From Silene latifolia (taxonomy: Eukaryota; Streptophyta; Magnoliopsida; Caryophyllales; Caryophyllaceae): a DNA stretch of 64,000 nt. Position 1 is the stretch's first letter. The number at the start of each line of letters is the position of its first letter. Under the pieces are notes generated by a model. It did not search any database. It was not told where the DNA came from and saw only the letters and a list, made by a program, of their open reading frames with translations. The translations under genes were made by a program, and so were the position numbers. The stretch is taken from positions 51,455,401 to 51,519,400 of the forward strand of contig NC_133529.1 in the NCBI RefSeq assembly GCF_048544455.1, given 5' to 3'. This document shows positions 34,894-47,825 of this stretch, in pieces.

Positions 34894-37746
34894 TCAAGTT
34901 TTGTCATTGAGCTTGCCACAAACCAAGCTCCATTTCATAGCTCCTTTTGCATTCCGCAACCATTTGAAATTTTTCAAATAAAATTTCCCTTTCTTTTTGG
35001 CACTCTTAGCAATAGTGCACTTAGCATCGTCACCTGCAAAATAAACAACACCAATATCTTCTTCCAACGGATCCATCAGTAAGGATCCAAGCGTAGTAGA
35101 GGCATTAGAAGAGTCCACAGTGCTAAGTAAATAACAAGACTCTTGTAACATTGGGCTTCTAATGGTGTTGTTCTTGCTAAAGGAAACCCAGTCATTACCC
35201 ACTTCTAACGTCAACCTCCCATTTTTCACATCCATTAGCACACCCGCGGTGTGTAAAAATGGCCTACCAAATATAATTGGGGTTTGTGAGTCCTCGGCCA
35301 TATCAAGTATGTGTGAGTCAACGGGTATGAAAAACTTGCCAACCTTTACGGGCACATCTTCTAAGACACCTAAAGATCGCTTTAAAGAACGGTCCGCCAT
35401 TTTTAATGTGATACTTGTGCATTTTAAAGCAACCATGTTAAGTTTTTCACAAATAGAATAGGGCATGACACTCACACTAGCACCTAGGTCGCAAAGGGTC
35501 TTATCAATGGTATATGTGCCTATAGTGCAAGGAATAGAATAACTACCGGGCTCCTTAAGTTTCGGGGGAGACTTATTTTGTAAGAGTGCACTACACTTTT
35601 CGGTGAAAGCAATGGTCTCAACCTCATTGAAGGATCGCTTCTTTGAGAGGATCTCCTTCATAAACTTTGAGTAGGAGGGGATTTGGTTAAGTAATTCTAT
35701 AAATGGGATGGTGACTTGTTAATTCTTACAAACTTCCAAAAACTTACCAAACTTACTTTCCTCCTTGTGCTTTGCTAGACGATGGGCAAACGGTACTTGA
35801 ACAACTTCCTTTGGAGGATCATCCTCCGTATCTCTCACTTTCACTTCCTCATTCTCATTGGGAACATCCACCTTCTTTGAAACGTCATCACTCTCCTTAG
35901 CATTAGGAGAGATTTCCTCAATAATCATCTCGTCACTTTCTTTGGGCATAGGGGACTCAACATTCTTGGCATCAAGCTTGCTCTTTCTTTTTAGCATCAA
36001 TAATCGATGAGGAAATGGCACCCGATCCTTAACAAGAGGCTCTTTACTAGCCTTCTTTTTGTCATTTCCCCCAAGCTTAGGCTTTTTAACAACCACTTCG
36101 TCATCCAAAGTCATGGACGGCCCATCATGGCTTATACCACTTCTCAAGGATATAGAATTAACCGTCTCGTGTGGTTGTGTACCTTGGGGTGGTAGTTGAC
36201 TGATCTTCCTTTGAGAGCTAGAAGCGGCTAGTTGAGCCACTTGTTGCTCTAAGATCTTGACTGCGGCACTGTGAGCTTGATCATTTTTTTGAATTTGAGC
36301 TAATAATTGCCTTTGCATTTGTACTATCAAGCCACCAAGTTTACCTCCTCCTTGGTTATTTTGTTGGGCATTTTGTGGTGGATTTTGTTGGTAATTGTGT
36401 TGTGGGGGCCTTTGTTGATTTTGATAACCCGGTGGAGGATTATACTTTTGTTGTTGAGGGACATAGGCATTTTGTTGTGGTGGGATTTGTGGTTGAGGAT
36501 TAAGCACATTGTTGCTTCTATAAGACATGTTCTGGTGAAATCTTGTATTTGGATAATATGTATTTGAAAATGTACCCGGTGGATAAGAAGTTTGTCTTAA
36601 AGCTTGAAAAGCATTTACCTCTTCAATGGGAGCTTGGCAATGAGCGGTGTAATGACCCACACCTCCATAACCGTCACAAACAATGATTTGACTTGTTGAA
36701 GACACGGCATTGATTTATTGAAGGGAATCTCTAGCATCTCTTTGCGCCAATTGTTGTTGGAGTAAGGCAATTTGAGCTAGCAAGACGGAGTTGTCGGAGG
36801 ATTCTTCTTTACCTTTGAGTGGCACACTTCGGGAATTGACATATTGTTCATCATGGACCGCCATATATTCGATCGTGGCATGAGCAATATCGGTGTCAAT
36901 TAGATCAAACCGCCCATTGTTTGCGGAATCAAGAATCCTTCGGGACTCGGCACAACATCCATTGTAAAATGTTATAGCTAGAAACCAATCATCTAGCCCA
37001 TGATGTGGGAATTATCTTTGCAATTCTTTGTATCACTCCCAAGCCTCAAATAAGCTCTCAAGAGCTTGTTGACGGAATCCGGTGATTTGGCTCCTCAAAG
37101 TTTGAGTTTTATCCGGTGGAAAAAACTTTTGGTAGAAAGCAAGAGCCAATGTCTCCTAATTGGTGATTCCCATGGCGGTGCGGTCAAGGCTATTGATCCA
37201 AAGCTTGGCCTTGTCCTTCAAAGAGAAAGGGAAAAGTATTTCCCTTATTTGGGTTTGAGTGACGCCCGTTTGACGGATTATGGAGCAATAATCGCAGAAA
37301 TTTTGCACATGCAAATTGGGATCCTCCAGAGTACTTCCCCCAAATTGCTTCCTCTCCACTAGGCTAATGAAAGCCGGCTTGATCTCGAATTCCGGCGCGT
37401 TAATTTTAGTAGTTGTGATACCGGCCGGAAGCATGGCCGCGGTGGGCTTTGAGTGATCGGAAAGTTTCACCATCTTTTTAGTAGGAGATGGCGGTGGTGG
37501 TGGTGGAGATGATGAACTTGAAACCTCCTCCTCTTCAAGAACTTTTAGATCGTTCAAGTAAGACTTTCTAGCACTTTCAACTTGTACGGCAGAAGTGGCT
37601 TCTTTCACTTCCTTCCAAAAATGTCGTCTTCTCCTAAAGGTTTTCTCGGGGTCAGAATCCGGTGAAAGTAATTCTCCATGACGAGAGGACCTGGGCATAA
37701 GACAACAATTTCTAGGAAAATGATATGTAATGGTCTCAAGGAACAA
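34894..37746 (-). pseudogene. Gag-protease of the Athila-like element
   Basis: One frame from 37746 (or the ATG near 37698) to 34894, broken only by in-frame stops at 37156-37158, two near 37030-37050, one near 36715 and one at 35719-35721. The gag core has FGGSTLEDPNLHVQNF and LFPFSLKDKAKLW. A degenerate zinc knuckle CDGYGGVGHYTAHC has Tyr for the second Cys. A Gln/Pro/Asn-rich region follows, then aspartic protease LCDLGASVSVMPYSI and IIFGRPFLHTAG. The frame ends normally after protease; RT is absent. Several stops fit C-to-T or G-to-A change. Confidence 0.85.
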
Positions 37747-37811
37747 GTGTTCCTTAAGACAAAAGAAAACAAGATAAAAATCGACAGATCAAAACGCAAT
37801 AAAACCGTGCT

Positions 37812-37828
37812 CCCCGGCAACGGCGCCA
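37812..37828 (-). other. Primer-binding site, tRNA-Asp type
   Basis: The minus strand reads TGGCGCCGTTGCCGGGG, the usual Athila primer site (tRNA-Asp), five bases inside the LTR that starts at 37834. Confidence 0.88.
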
Positions 37829-37833
37829 AAATT

Positions 37834-39022
37834 TGATAGGCTTATCGTGTAACTATGCAAAGATAATTACCTTAGACACAAATTAATGTAGCAATAGGGG
37901 TCGAACACAAAGAGATGGGAATTGCGTTCTGAAATGCTATGGGAAGATTTCTATCATGATCGATTTCGTTTTGTTTGTTTGTCGTTGGTTTGATTGCTAA
38001 CAATTATAAAAATGTAAACTATATGATAAAAGGGAGTCTTGGGGAATCGGGTCGCACATGCAAAGGTAAATATACGATCATGTTAAACTCGGTAATAACA
38101 ACATTGTCAATTGTTTAGGCTTAAAGACACCCACCTTACGATATTAGTGTCAACCATAGACCGGGTCCTAGAGAAACTCTCGTCCATGACTAGGCCGTCC
38201 TACTACACATGCTTAGTCTAATCCGATTCCGTGCCTCTCGACTTATAGAACGAATGAACAAACTTAATCTACGATTACGGCCAATAACCAAAGATTAAAC
38301 GTTGTGGCGCAAACATGTGATAGGAACAATTAGACAATATTATATCAACTTAATTTACCATTTTACATATTTGATTTTGCATGGCTTCCCTAGCCCCTAG
38401 ACTAAGGAATTTAGCTATTCATAATGCTATGTAAACTATAAAATTTGTTGTAAGAAATGCTAAACATGATTGTAGAAATGATATAAACTAAATGATATAA
38501 CATTAAATAAGAATGATACTAATGTGATTATAATAAAGTACTAATGACAAACTACGCGTAAACTAAATAGAAATGAAAAATCGTAAACTAGAAATAGAAA
38601 TACCGTAATGGAAATGAACTTGTAAGGAAGAACAAAGTATAGAACCAAATGCTTGAATATATTAAGAACCAAATGTTTGATAACTAAAAGCTTAACAATA
38701 TTGAAAACAAATATGAAAACTAATGAGAGAATTATTGCTTAAGGCTATTTTAGAGTGTATGAGACGTAAGAATAAGATGACCCTAATCACGGATTAAGGC
38801 CCCTATTTATAAGAAAATAAGGGCATAACGTAAAATAGCATGAGAGGGTCAACCCCGATCGGGGTTGCCAGTCCTGATCGGGGGCGTGGTTGTCCGGGTT
38901 CTTTCTCTTCAATTCTTGGTTTAATGCTCAAGGAATCCAATGGTAATGTTTTAATGCTCCTTTAATCACCCGGGTAAATGCTTAATCTATCATCTTTAGA
39001 GCTTCCAAAGAGTATCCTATGC
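37834..39022 (-). repeat. Athila-like 5' LTR, U3 end missing
   Basis: Matches 5209 to about 6393 of the left LTR and then stops at TATCCTATGC, where unrelated Copia leader sequence begins. About 320 bases, including the outer terminus, are missing, so the target duplication is lost. The TATA box (near 38810) and palindromes (38850-38886) are kept. The junction has only a few bases of shared sequence, consistent with a deletion by illegitimate joining. Confidence 0.8.
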
Positions 39023-40750
39023 ATGATTTATGATTTTTAGATATAAAAATCATTTAAATAGTGACTATTTTAGCAAAAATGGCTAAAATAAATTTTATGG
39101 CATGAAATTTTTTCCAAAGTTGTATATATGATATGAACGTCAGATTTAAAGTTGCATGTCAAATTTCGTTTGATTTGGATGTTTATTGATTTTTATATTG
39201 TAAAATTAATAAATAGCAACTTTAATAGTCATAATTGTAAATTCGATTTTTGGACCTAAAAATTTGTCTTTTCAGGTTCTAGAAACTTATATAGAATATT
39301 CAAAATTTAAATTTTGATTTATTACATAATTTTATGTTTAATTTGGAATTAATGGGATAAAGTTATGTATTATACGATTTGTTTGTGAAATAAATTTAAA
39401 ATATTATAAGGGCAAATTTTATTATTGTTTTGGAATGTTGGGAATTTTCTAGAATATACAAAGTAATGATTTTCTAATTTTCAAATTTTTATGACTTTTT
39501 GGAAATTATTTCTTTATTATTATGAATAATAGTGTTTAAAGAGCAATAATAAAAATATCAAGTTGAATTATTGTCAAATATTTAGTGAAGACTAAATTTT
39601 TGAGTCCTAAGAAAGTTGGGGTAATTAACTTGGACATAGATTTGATTTATGTAATATTGTGTGATTTTAATAAGTTAATAGTCACAATTATCCATAAAAC
39701 CGGACTAAATATACGATATTAGCTTAAATAGGGCGATTTGGCACATCACATGGCATGTTTTATACATATATTAATGCTGCAATTTTAGTATGAATGTCAT
39801 GTTTTATTTTATATATTTTTGAATTATGTAATTTGTACTTAGTATGGCCTTAGTTTTAAATTGATATTTCCCGAAGGGGATATCGATTCGGTTGTAATTA
39901 ATGTGATCTCTTATCACTTTTATTTTATTTTTGGTTTTTCTTTTATAATGTATAAAGTAGAAAAGCTATGTAATTTATTTATGCCGGAGTTCCTTGAAGA
40001 CGGTGCCATTCGAGAAGGCGTTCTGACAAAAACGGTGTTGCCTTGAAGTGCGTTCCAAATGAAGTTCAAGGGACCAAAGGAGTTGGTATCCGAATTTGTA
40101 AATAGTTTATTAGATTTAATATTTTAGGAAGGCCATACTAGGATTTTATCATTTTGCTTTGCATTTGTTTTATATGTTTGCATGCATAGCCAAATCGTCA
40201 TAACTACACATACATTTTATATCGAGTCATCGACCGTGTCAATTATAATTATCGTAGTTCACCGCTTTAGTTCACTTAAAACGTGATAGATAACAAATTG
40301 ACAAGATCTCTCACTAAATAATAATTGAGAATTAGCCTTACCAAATAGTAGAACCATGAATCCCAATTTCATAAGCAAGTAGGCTCGGCTCACCGGGGTG
40401 CTAAACTTGTTACGTTGGGTAAGTGGGTAGTAAATTGTTAATACATCAAAATTTGGATTGAGCACACCGTAGCCGCATGTGTTCCGGGCTTAAGATAAAT
40501 ATTAAAGTAATTTTATCGACCGAGAGTTCTAGAAGTAGAATCGATTAAAGAGTTAATCCACCAAGTTATATCGATAAGGGATGAATCGGCACACCGTGCC
40601 CGAGTTGATAGGAATTTGGATCTCGGGATCATTTAAAATAGTTGGGTAGAGGTCACTATATAAATGCTTAAAACTTGTTTAAAGTGTTTACAAGTATGAT
40701 TAAAATGACAAATGTTAATATTTCATTTACCTCCATTTTGTAGTTTATCA
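39023..40750 (+). other. Long untranslated leader of Copia element 1
   Basis: About 1.7 kb without coding sequence, alignable by eye with 54590-56240 in the other Copia element. Conserved blocks include GGAGTTCCTTGAAGACGGTG and GGCCTTAGTTTTAA. A plus-strand leader this long and conserved may hold packaging or translation signals (inference). Confidence 0.6.
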
Positions 40751-41210
40751 ATGGATCCTATCAATCCAACAACACCTATTACCATTGAGTCTTGTCATAA
40801 CTTATTTGACGATATTTGCTCCAACAACAATCTTGATACAACTAGAGAGCTTCATTTTGGGATCGGTTCCGACGGAAACCTTAATTTCATTACTTCCTCC
40901 ATACCTACTACTATGACTAGATCTTTTGTGAATGTGTCTCGGGAAGACCATCTCGCTAAATCTATGGGATCCTTATCTTTAGAAGAAAGGAATGCCGAAA
41001 CTAGTGGGAGTCCTAGAAAGCAAGCTCTTGCAACTAAAGGGAAATGGTTCAAAAGGAAGGGGAAGAAAGGTAGAAAGTTCAACAATGGAAACAAGATGGC
41101 TAGTGGGACTACCAAAGGGCCAAAGTTGATGATGAATGCCATTATCGTTATGGCATGGGACATTGGATGAGGAATTGCCCCATATATTTGGGAAATATTA
41201 GAGATGGACT
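40751..41210 (+). pseudogene. Short, decayed Copia gag
   Basis: Starts MDPINPTTP at 40751. About 135 residues later the zinc knuckle appears as CHYRYGMGHWMRNC, with Arg in place of the second Cys, in a frame different from the start. Copia gag is usually several hundred residues, so most of the capsid region is deleted. A Lys/Arg-rich stretch precedes the knuckle. Confidence 0.65.
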
Positions 41211-41918
41211 TGTTATTCCACTCGGTAAAATTCCTTCTGAAATTTATGTTATTGATGTAAATTTTACTTCCACCACAACGTGGGTATTAGATACCGGTTG
41301 CGGTTCTCACCTTTGTAATCATTTACAGGGGCTAAGAAACGTGGAAAAACTGAGCAAGGGCGATGTTGATCTCTGACTTGGGAATGGAGCTAGAGTAGCG
41401 GCCACATCCTAGGTAACTTATGTACTTGTTTTGGCAAACGGGTTAGAGTTGTATTTGCATAAACTTTTTTATGTACCTTCTCTTTCTAAGAACATTATTT
41501 CAATTGCTATGTTAGACATAGAGGGCTTTAATTTTGCCATCAAATACAATTGTTGTATCATTTCTAGAAATGACTTGGTCATAGGCCGAGGCTCTTCTAT
41601 AAATGGCATTTATGTTCTAGAAACTTCAAATCCAAGTAAATACATCTGTAACATACAATCCAAGAGACTCAAATCAAGTGATCGAAATGAATCGTACATT
41701 TGGCATTGTCGATTAGGTCATATTAACGAGAATCGCATTAAAAGATTAGTTTCAACTAATGCTATTAAACCATTTGATTTTCAATCATATGGTATATGCG
41801 AATCTTGCCTCCTAGGCAAAATGACTCGTAATCTTTTTAGTGGTAGAGGGACACGAGCTAGTGAATTATTAGGCCTTATACATACCGATGTATGTGGACC
41901 AATGACTATCACCACTAG
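41211..41918 (+). pseudogene. Copia protease and integrase N-terminal part
   Basis: Protease active site WVLDTGCGSHLC, then stops near 41374 and 41410. GAG-pre-integrase follows: WHCRLGHINENRI and CESCLLGKM give the HHCC zinc site. The frame reaches HTDVCGPMT with the first catalytic Asp and is then interrupted at 41919 by the solo LTR. Confidence 0.8.
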
Positions 41919-44900
41919 TGTGACACCCTCACTTATCGCGGAAAAGTAAACACGTAATTCTAGAATAAAACTGCATGGATATGTTTGTAATAGGTTCAAT
42001 TGGGTAAAAACCTGTAATTTTAAAACCTGAACCTGTTATAAAGATATCCAAATTGGAAGGTGTCAAACATACAAGGTCTAACTAGAAGAGTCATAGCCTA
42101 ACCATCGCTAAAGTCGCGAATAGCAAATTATACAACCAAATGTAAAGAGGGAGACATATGTCCCTAAAATGTATGTGACATAAAAAGTGTTTAAGGGTCA
42201 CAATAAAATAAAGCCAATCTAGGTTCCAAGGTTACTTTGCTCGCTAGCTCGTCCATGTACCCCATATATGCATCACCTACCTGTCATTCGCATTTTATAC
42301 AAATACGAAAGCCACAGTCAGTGGGGAGTAACTCGAGTTCTCCCCCACGAAATGTCATAATTAATATAACATGTAAACATAAGAATATGAATACGAATCA
42401 CACAATGCCTTAGCATATAGATGCTAGACAATCGTGCTTATCATGTGAACAACAATATAACACCACATAGTCCTAGCATGTGAATACTAGACCGACTCAT
42501 ACTACACTATCATGTGAAACACATAACATCCAGGAATCCAAACTCTATCAACCATAGCCGGCTTGCATCTCACCTTCTATGATTCATAGAATCATCAAAC
42601 AAGAAAGGACAATATATCAAAGACAGGCATAAGTTCTTAGTCCCGTCAATAGTCACTCAGAACTCGAGTCTATACCACGAGGTAGGGAAGGTAATCGAAC
42701 CGGTATCTTGGCTCAGAGGTTCTATCAAAACATGGCCAAGACACAACACAACCCTAGCCTAAAATCTGCGCAAACCTAGACATGCGGATACACACCACCG
42801 CACCCAAGACCCACAATTTTTCTAAAACAAAGTGAGTACCCTAAGGAGTCCACCAAAGGGTTGGCTAGTACTTAAGCTGACCACTTACTCTCAAAATAAG
42901 TAACGAGGTCATGCCCCAACTTGGATATAAACCCACCAAGTCAGGAACACAGAGGCTATTAAGCAGTGAACATACACTCGTCAAAGATTATAATGGCCTA
43001 TCTATGATGAAGGCCGAAATACTCACCTAGGACCTAGTCCCAGCTAGTCCCAGCTTGAATACTTTAGCTCACACCACACAAGACAAGTAGGATACCCAAT
43101 TAACCATAAGAGGGGCAAAGAGTCCAACTTACCAACATAAATGCTAACATTCTATCATGTGAAAAGCTATATAAATGTCTATTCAGCAGACAATCCAACA
43201 ATATCTACAATATCAATAATAATCCAAATTCCAGCTAACCGTTAATTTCATAATTCATGAGAACAAGCTAAAATGGCAAAGAGGCAACAAGATCAAGTAT
43301 AAGGACCAATTCATCCAACAACCAACATGTGAAATGATAATTACAAATATCAAGACATAACATAAAATTTCCAATAACAACCAATCTCACCTCAAAGACA
43401 AACCCTCGACCCGAGTCCCGCGATGGGTCATCGGTCAAATCGAGGTCGATTGGTTTAAACCTAGTTTGACCAAACTCGTTCGGTCAATCGGCCCATTTCG
43501 AGTCTTGGCCTGCTTTTGGCCCAAATTACAAATTTTATCGCAATATTATTCTCATGCTATTTCTAATTTCTATCATGTGAAAAACGAAAGTAACACATTA
43601 TCAATCACCTAAACACTTAACAAACAACATGCACACATTAACTACTAATGTGACATTAATTCGTCGAGTAACTCGGAATAGTTACCTTACGCTAGCAAAG
43701 AGACAAGTAATAACTTGAGAAAGCTTCTAAAACCCAAAATTACTCTTCATCTTCAACCACATATGAGCCACCTAAAAATAATTATGTGAAAGGACGATAT
43801 TAACGAATTATCTTTATATAAAATATGAGACGGAAATTAATTTAATTATAAATTAAATAAACCAAACTAGCGTTAAAACAAATTATAGACACGGCTCTAA
43901 AATTATTATGACAACCTCAAACTCGGCCTAACCACCAACTACACATGGCCTCAAACTCGTGACTTAGTTAGGCCACGGCCAGGCCACAGCTAGGCCAATG
44001 GGAGTCCGACACGACCACCACCCGACTACCCATAGTCACCCTTCACCCTACTTCATAACCTGACCCAAAAATCAGTCCAAAACAGAACCCAAAAGATGCC
44101 TAAGTTCGACCCCAACTCCAGTCCTCAAATGCAAAGTGAAAACCCACGATGACGGCTCTCGTCCCCCCAAAAACAGTACCAATCGTCCCCTTAAGACTCC
44201 ATTCTCGCGCCTAAAAACAGTCCTAGCTGAGCCAACTAAGTCCGCATTTAAAACGGTTTTAGAGAGGAAATCCACAAGTATAAAGCAACTCAAAAACAGA
44301 CCCTAAACACTACAAAAATCGCCCCAACACAGAGTCCAAATCAGTCCAAAACAATCCCTACATGTCAGTATACACCGTCTCAACTATAAAACACACCAAT
44401 TATCACCCAAAACAATCCATACATGTCAGCATACACCGTCTTAAATATACCACTTACTAGCTAGCATCCCAAATGATCCCTATATATAATTATACACCGT
44501 CTTAATTATAAAACAGACTAACCAGCATTCGAAATAAACATATTTTACAAGTAAAATCTAGTAATCCGTTATCGTTACCTTTTTAATCTTCTACCAGACC
44601 GTCTATTTTAGTACATACAACCGTTTTATCATAAATAAAGCTGAAAATATAAATGGGTTTGTAAAAATACATGACGAAAATGAATTTTACTTACAACGGA
44701 AAGACAAGAACGATGAGAGGAGCGCTATGGAACAAAAATCATTGAAAACGGATAAGAAACGGAGTCGGGATCGGAGTTTGATGGGGGACGGGAATGGAGG
44801 TTGAGCGTGGTTTTGTTGTTGTTGTTTGTTCTGATAGAACAAAGAAGAAAAGGGGAAAAATAAGGGGATGCGTGAGAATAAAGAGGGAGCAGCTAGCTAG

Positions 44901-45459
44901 CTAGCTATTTATTATACGTACGTTTCTTCGTCGTTAAGAAACTTCGATAGTTATTAAAACCGTTTCGAGTTAAATTAAATCGATTTAAGTAAGGTTTTCG
45001 AGATAAAACATACTCAATAATAAATAAATTTAATGAATGAAAATAAAATAAACTCAGCTAGTTAACGGAAATAATACGATATCAGCTTGAATCGGAATTA
45101 TTAGCGATTTTTACAAAACTAACGGATATTAATAAAAATTGCTAATTTAGTGAAATAAGCTCAAAATAGCTAATTGGAAGGTTTTGTTCCCAAAATCCAT
45201 CTCGGGTTTATTTAAAACAACTTTCATAAGGACTCGTAAAGAAACGGAAATTATTAAATAAATAAACTCGAACTAATTTCAATAAACTCGAACTAACTTT
45301 AAATAAACTTATTAATGATTATTAAAATTAACGTATCGAATTATGATGAAATTAATTAATTAGCTAAGCATAAATATATAAATCGTTAAATGATGTAATT
45401 AAATTCAAAATAGCAATTAAAAGAATTTTATCCAACTTAATAAAATACGGGGTGTTACA
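41919..45459 (-). mobile_element. 3.5-kb solo LTR of a Ty3/gypsy element
   Basis: 3541 bp, starting TGTGACACCCTC and ending GGGGTGTTACA, flanked by ACTAG on both sides (41914-41918, 45460-45464). No primer site, polypurine tract, gag or pol motif lies inside, and I see no second pair of LTR ends, so a solo LTR fits better than a short full element. A minus-strand TATA-like sequence near 44905-44920 suggests minus orientation (weak). It contains a three-unit tandem repeat (44352-44540) and an AGCT microsatellite (about 44888-44907). Confidence 0.75.
44352..44540. repeat. Tandem repeat of about 60 bp, three units
   Basis: Units begin near 44352, 44411 and 44479 and share ATCC-TACATGTCAG-ATACACCGTCT followed by an AACTATAAAAC-like tail. 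The units have diverged and the spacing is 57-70 bases. On the minus strand the tails read TTTTATA and might act as TATA-like boxes. Confidence 0.6.
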
Positions 45460-45464
45460 ACTAG

Positions 45465-46430
45465 GGGTAATTATGACTACTTCATTACTTTCACCAATGA
45501 TTTAACTAGATATGGGCATATCTACTTAATGAAATACAAGAGTGAGGCCTTTGAGAAATTTAAAGAATTTCAAAATGAAGTAGAAAACCAATTGAACAAG
45601 AAGATAAAGGCACTGCGATCCGATCGTGGTGGAGAGTATCTTAGTAATGAATTTGATTCACACTTGAAGGGGTGTGGCATTGTGTCACAACTCACTCCAC
45701 CCGGTACACCACAACTTAATGGTGTTGCCGAGAGGAGAAATCGAACCCTACTAGATATGGTTCGATCTATGATGAGTCAAACCGAGTTATCCGACTCATT
45801 TTGGGGATTTGCAATCCAAACCGCAATCAAATCATTGAACAATAGTCTGACAAAAGCAACCGAAAAGACTCCATATGAGATATGGAAAGGAAGGGTTCCT
45901 AATATATTCTATATGAATATTTGGGGATGTAATGCTTAAGTCAAGGTAAAGACCGACAACAAGCTAGCCCCACGATCCGAAAAATGCATCTTTGTAGATT
46001 ACCCTAATACCTCCCGAGGCTATTACTTCTACAAACCTCATGAAAACAAAGTGTTTGTGTCTAGTGAGGCTGTCTTCCTAGAAAATGAGTTTATTTCTAA
46101 AAGACAGAGTGGGAGAAATTTTGAACTTCATGAAGTTCAAGAGCCACAAACCGAAGTAGAGGCGCAAGAAGATGTTCCTTCGTCGTCTAATTCTGTTGTT
46201 ATTCCTCAACCAAGGAGGTCGGCTCGAGTTTCTCGCCATCCTGATAGATATGTTGGACTTATTCAAGAGGATGGGATTCTTGATGTGTTACTTCTAGAAA
46301 GTGACGAGCCCGCCACCTACAAAGCTGGAATCTCTAGTCCCATTTCAGCTTTGTGGCGTGAAGGCATGAAATCCAAAATGATTTTTATGCATGAAAATCA
46401 AGTTTGGAACTTGGTGGATTAGCCTAAAAG
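45465..46430 (+). pseudogene. Copia integrase, C-terminal part
   Basis: Resumes the integrase frame after the solo LTR: YDYFITFTNDLTRYG, the second catalytic Asp in LRSDRGGEY, and the third acidic residue in NGVAERRNRT. A TAA follows WGCNA near 45937. The downstream linker contains the S-R-R-S-A-R-V basic stretch and ends in a TAG after NLVD (about 46420). Apart from point stops the domain is well kept. Confidence 0.85.
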
Positions 46431-47825
46431 AGCAAGACCACTTCAATGCAAATGGATCTTTAAGGTAAAGAATGGCATAGAAGGACATGATGATGTCTAC
46501 AAAGCTAGGCTAGTGGCAAAAGGTTTTACCCAAGTTCATGGTCGTCACTATGACAAAACCTTTGCCCTCGTGGCCATGCTGAGATCCATTCGGATAATGT
46601 TAGCGATCGCCGCGTTTCATGACTATGAAATATGGCAAATGGATGTCAAGACCGCCTTTCTAAATGGTCATTTAGATGAGGAGGTGTATATGATGTAACC
46701 TGAAGGATTTGTAGATCCTGAAAATCCTGACAAAGTATGCAAGCTTAAGAGATCCATTTATGGTCTTAAGCAAGCATCAAGAAGTTGGAACCATTGATTT
46801 AATCATGTTATAAAAGAAAATGGTTTTACTCGAAGTGTTGAGGAACCATGTTTATACATGAAGTTCAGTGGGAGCAATGTTGTGTTCCTAATATTGTATG
46901 TAGATGACATACTACTTTTTGGAAATGACATTCCAATGTTATCCTCCGTCAAGGAGTGGTTGGGAAATCATTTCCAAATGAAGGATTTAGGAGAAGCACA
47001 ACGCATATTAGGTATCCGGATCTATAGAGATAGACCCATAAGGATATTGGCATTAAGTCAAGAATCTTATATTGACAAGGTTCTTCGACGCTTCAACATG
47101 GATCAGTCTAAGAGAGGCTTAATTCCCATGGGTAGTGGGATATTTTTGAGCAAGTCTCAATCACCCACCGAACCCGAAGATGTTGAACGCATGAAGTTGA
47201 TTCCCTATGCTTCCGCTGTTGGATCAATCATATATGCCATGATATGCACTCGTCCAGATGTCTCGGTGCTTTAAGCATGACAAGAAGATATCAAGATAAT
47301 CCAGGTGAGAGTCAATGGATAGCTGTTAAGAACATCCTTAAGTACTTACGAAGGACTAAGGATTCTATCTTAGTGTTTGGAGGAGACTCCGAGCTATATG
47401 TTAAGGGATACACAGACTCGAGCTTTCAAACAGATAGAGATGTAATGAAATTCCAAGGTGGGTATGTTTTCATGCTCAATGGTGGTGCTGTAAGCTGGAG
47501 AAGCTTCAAGGAAGCTGTGATTGCGGATTCTACTACGGTGGCTGAGTACGTTGCAGCATCAAAATCTGCTAAGGAAGCCGTGTGGATTAGGCAATTCATC
47601 GAAGGGCTAAAGGTAGTTCCTACCGCTAAGGATCCCATTACTCTCTATTGTGACAACAATGGGACGATCTTCCAAGCTAGAGAGCCCAAGTCTAGTAATA
47701 GATCTAGACATGTACTCAGAAAATTTCATATTATCAGAGATTTTATTGAAAGAAAGGAAATTGCAATTTGTAAGGTTGGGACAGATGATAACTTGGCTGA
47801 TCCTCTTACCATGCCTTTATCGTAG
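46431..47825 (+). pseudogene. Copia reverse transcriptase and RNase H
   Basis: RT motifs ARLVAKGFTQ, MDVKTAFLNG, the catalytic YVDDILLFG and MKDLGEA; RNase H with YTDSSF, ADSTTVAEYVAASKSAKE and LYCDNN. Stops at 46696-46698 (after VYMM) and near 46797 (after WNH) each replace a codon one transition from CAA or CGA. A frame change near 47270 separates the last quarter. The 3' end is a normal stop at 47823. Confidence 0.85.

Larger units (their letters stand above)
5209..39022 (-). mobile_element. Athila-like LTR retrotransposon, lacking RT and integrase (split)
   Basis: The left LTR (5209-6716) and a truncated right LTR (37834-39022) share the terminus TGATAGGCTTATCG. A tRNA-Asp-type primer site (37812-37828) lies beside the right LTR and a polypurine tract (6717-6734) beside the left LTR, so the element reads on the minus strand. 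The 26-kb element at 6935-33077 sits inside it. Removing that leaves roughly 7.7 kb: LTR, gag, protease, about 2 kb of non-coding DNA, LTR. No RT, RNase H or integrase motif is seen, so it looks like a non-autonomous derivative. The base pairs left of 5209 are TGTTC; the right end is lost, so no target duplication can be confirmed. Confidence 0.8.

Noticed and set aside
36307..36567. 86-residue plus-strand ORF rich in Leu/Ile/Trp (membrane-like)
   Set aside because: Shadow of the Gln/Asn/Pro-rich region of Athila gag on the other strand.
30653..37828. tRNA genes at the CCCCAGCGGAGTCGCCA and CCCCGGCAACGGCGCCA sequences
   Set aside because: Only the 3' tRNA end is matched, beside LTR termini; they are primer-binding sites.
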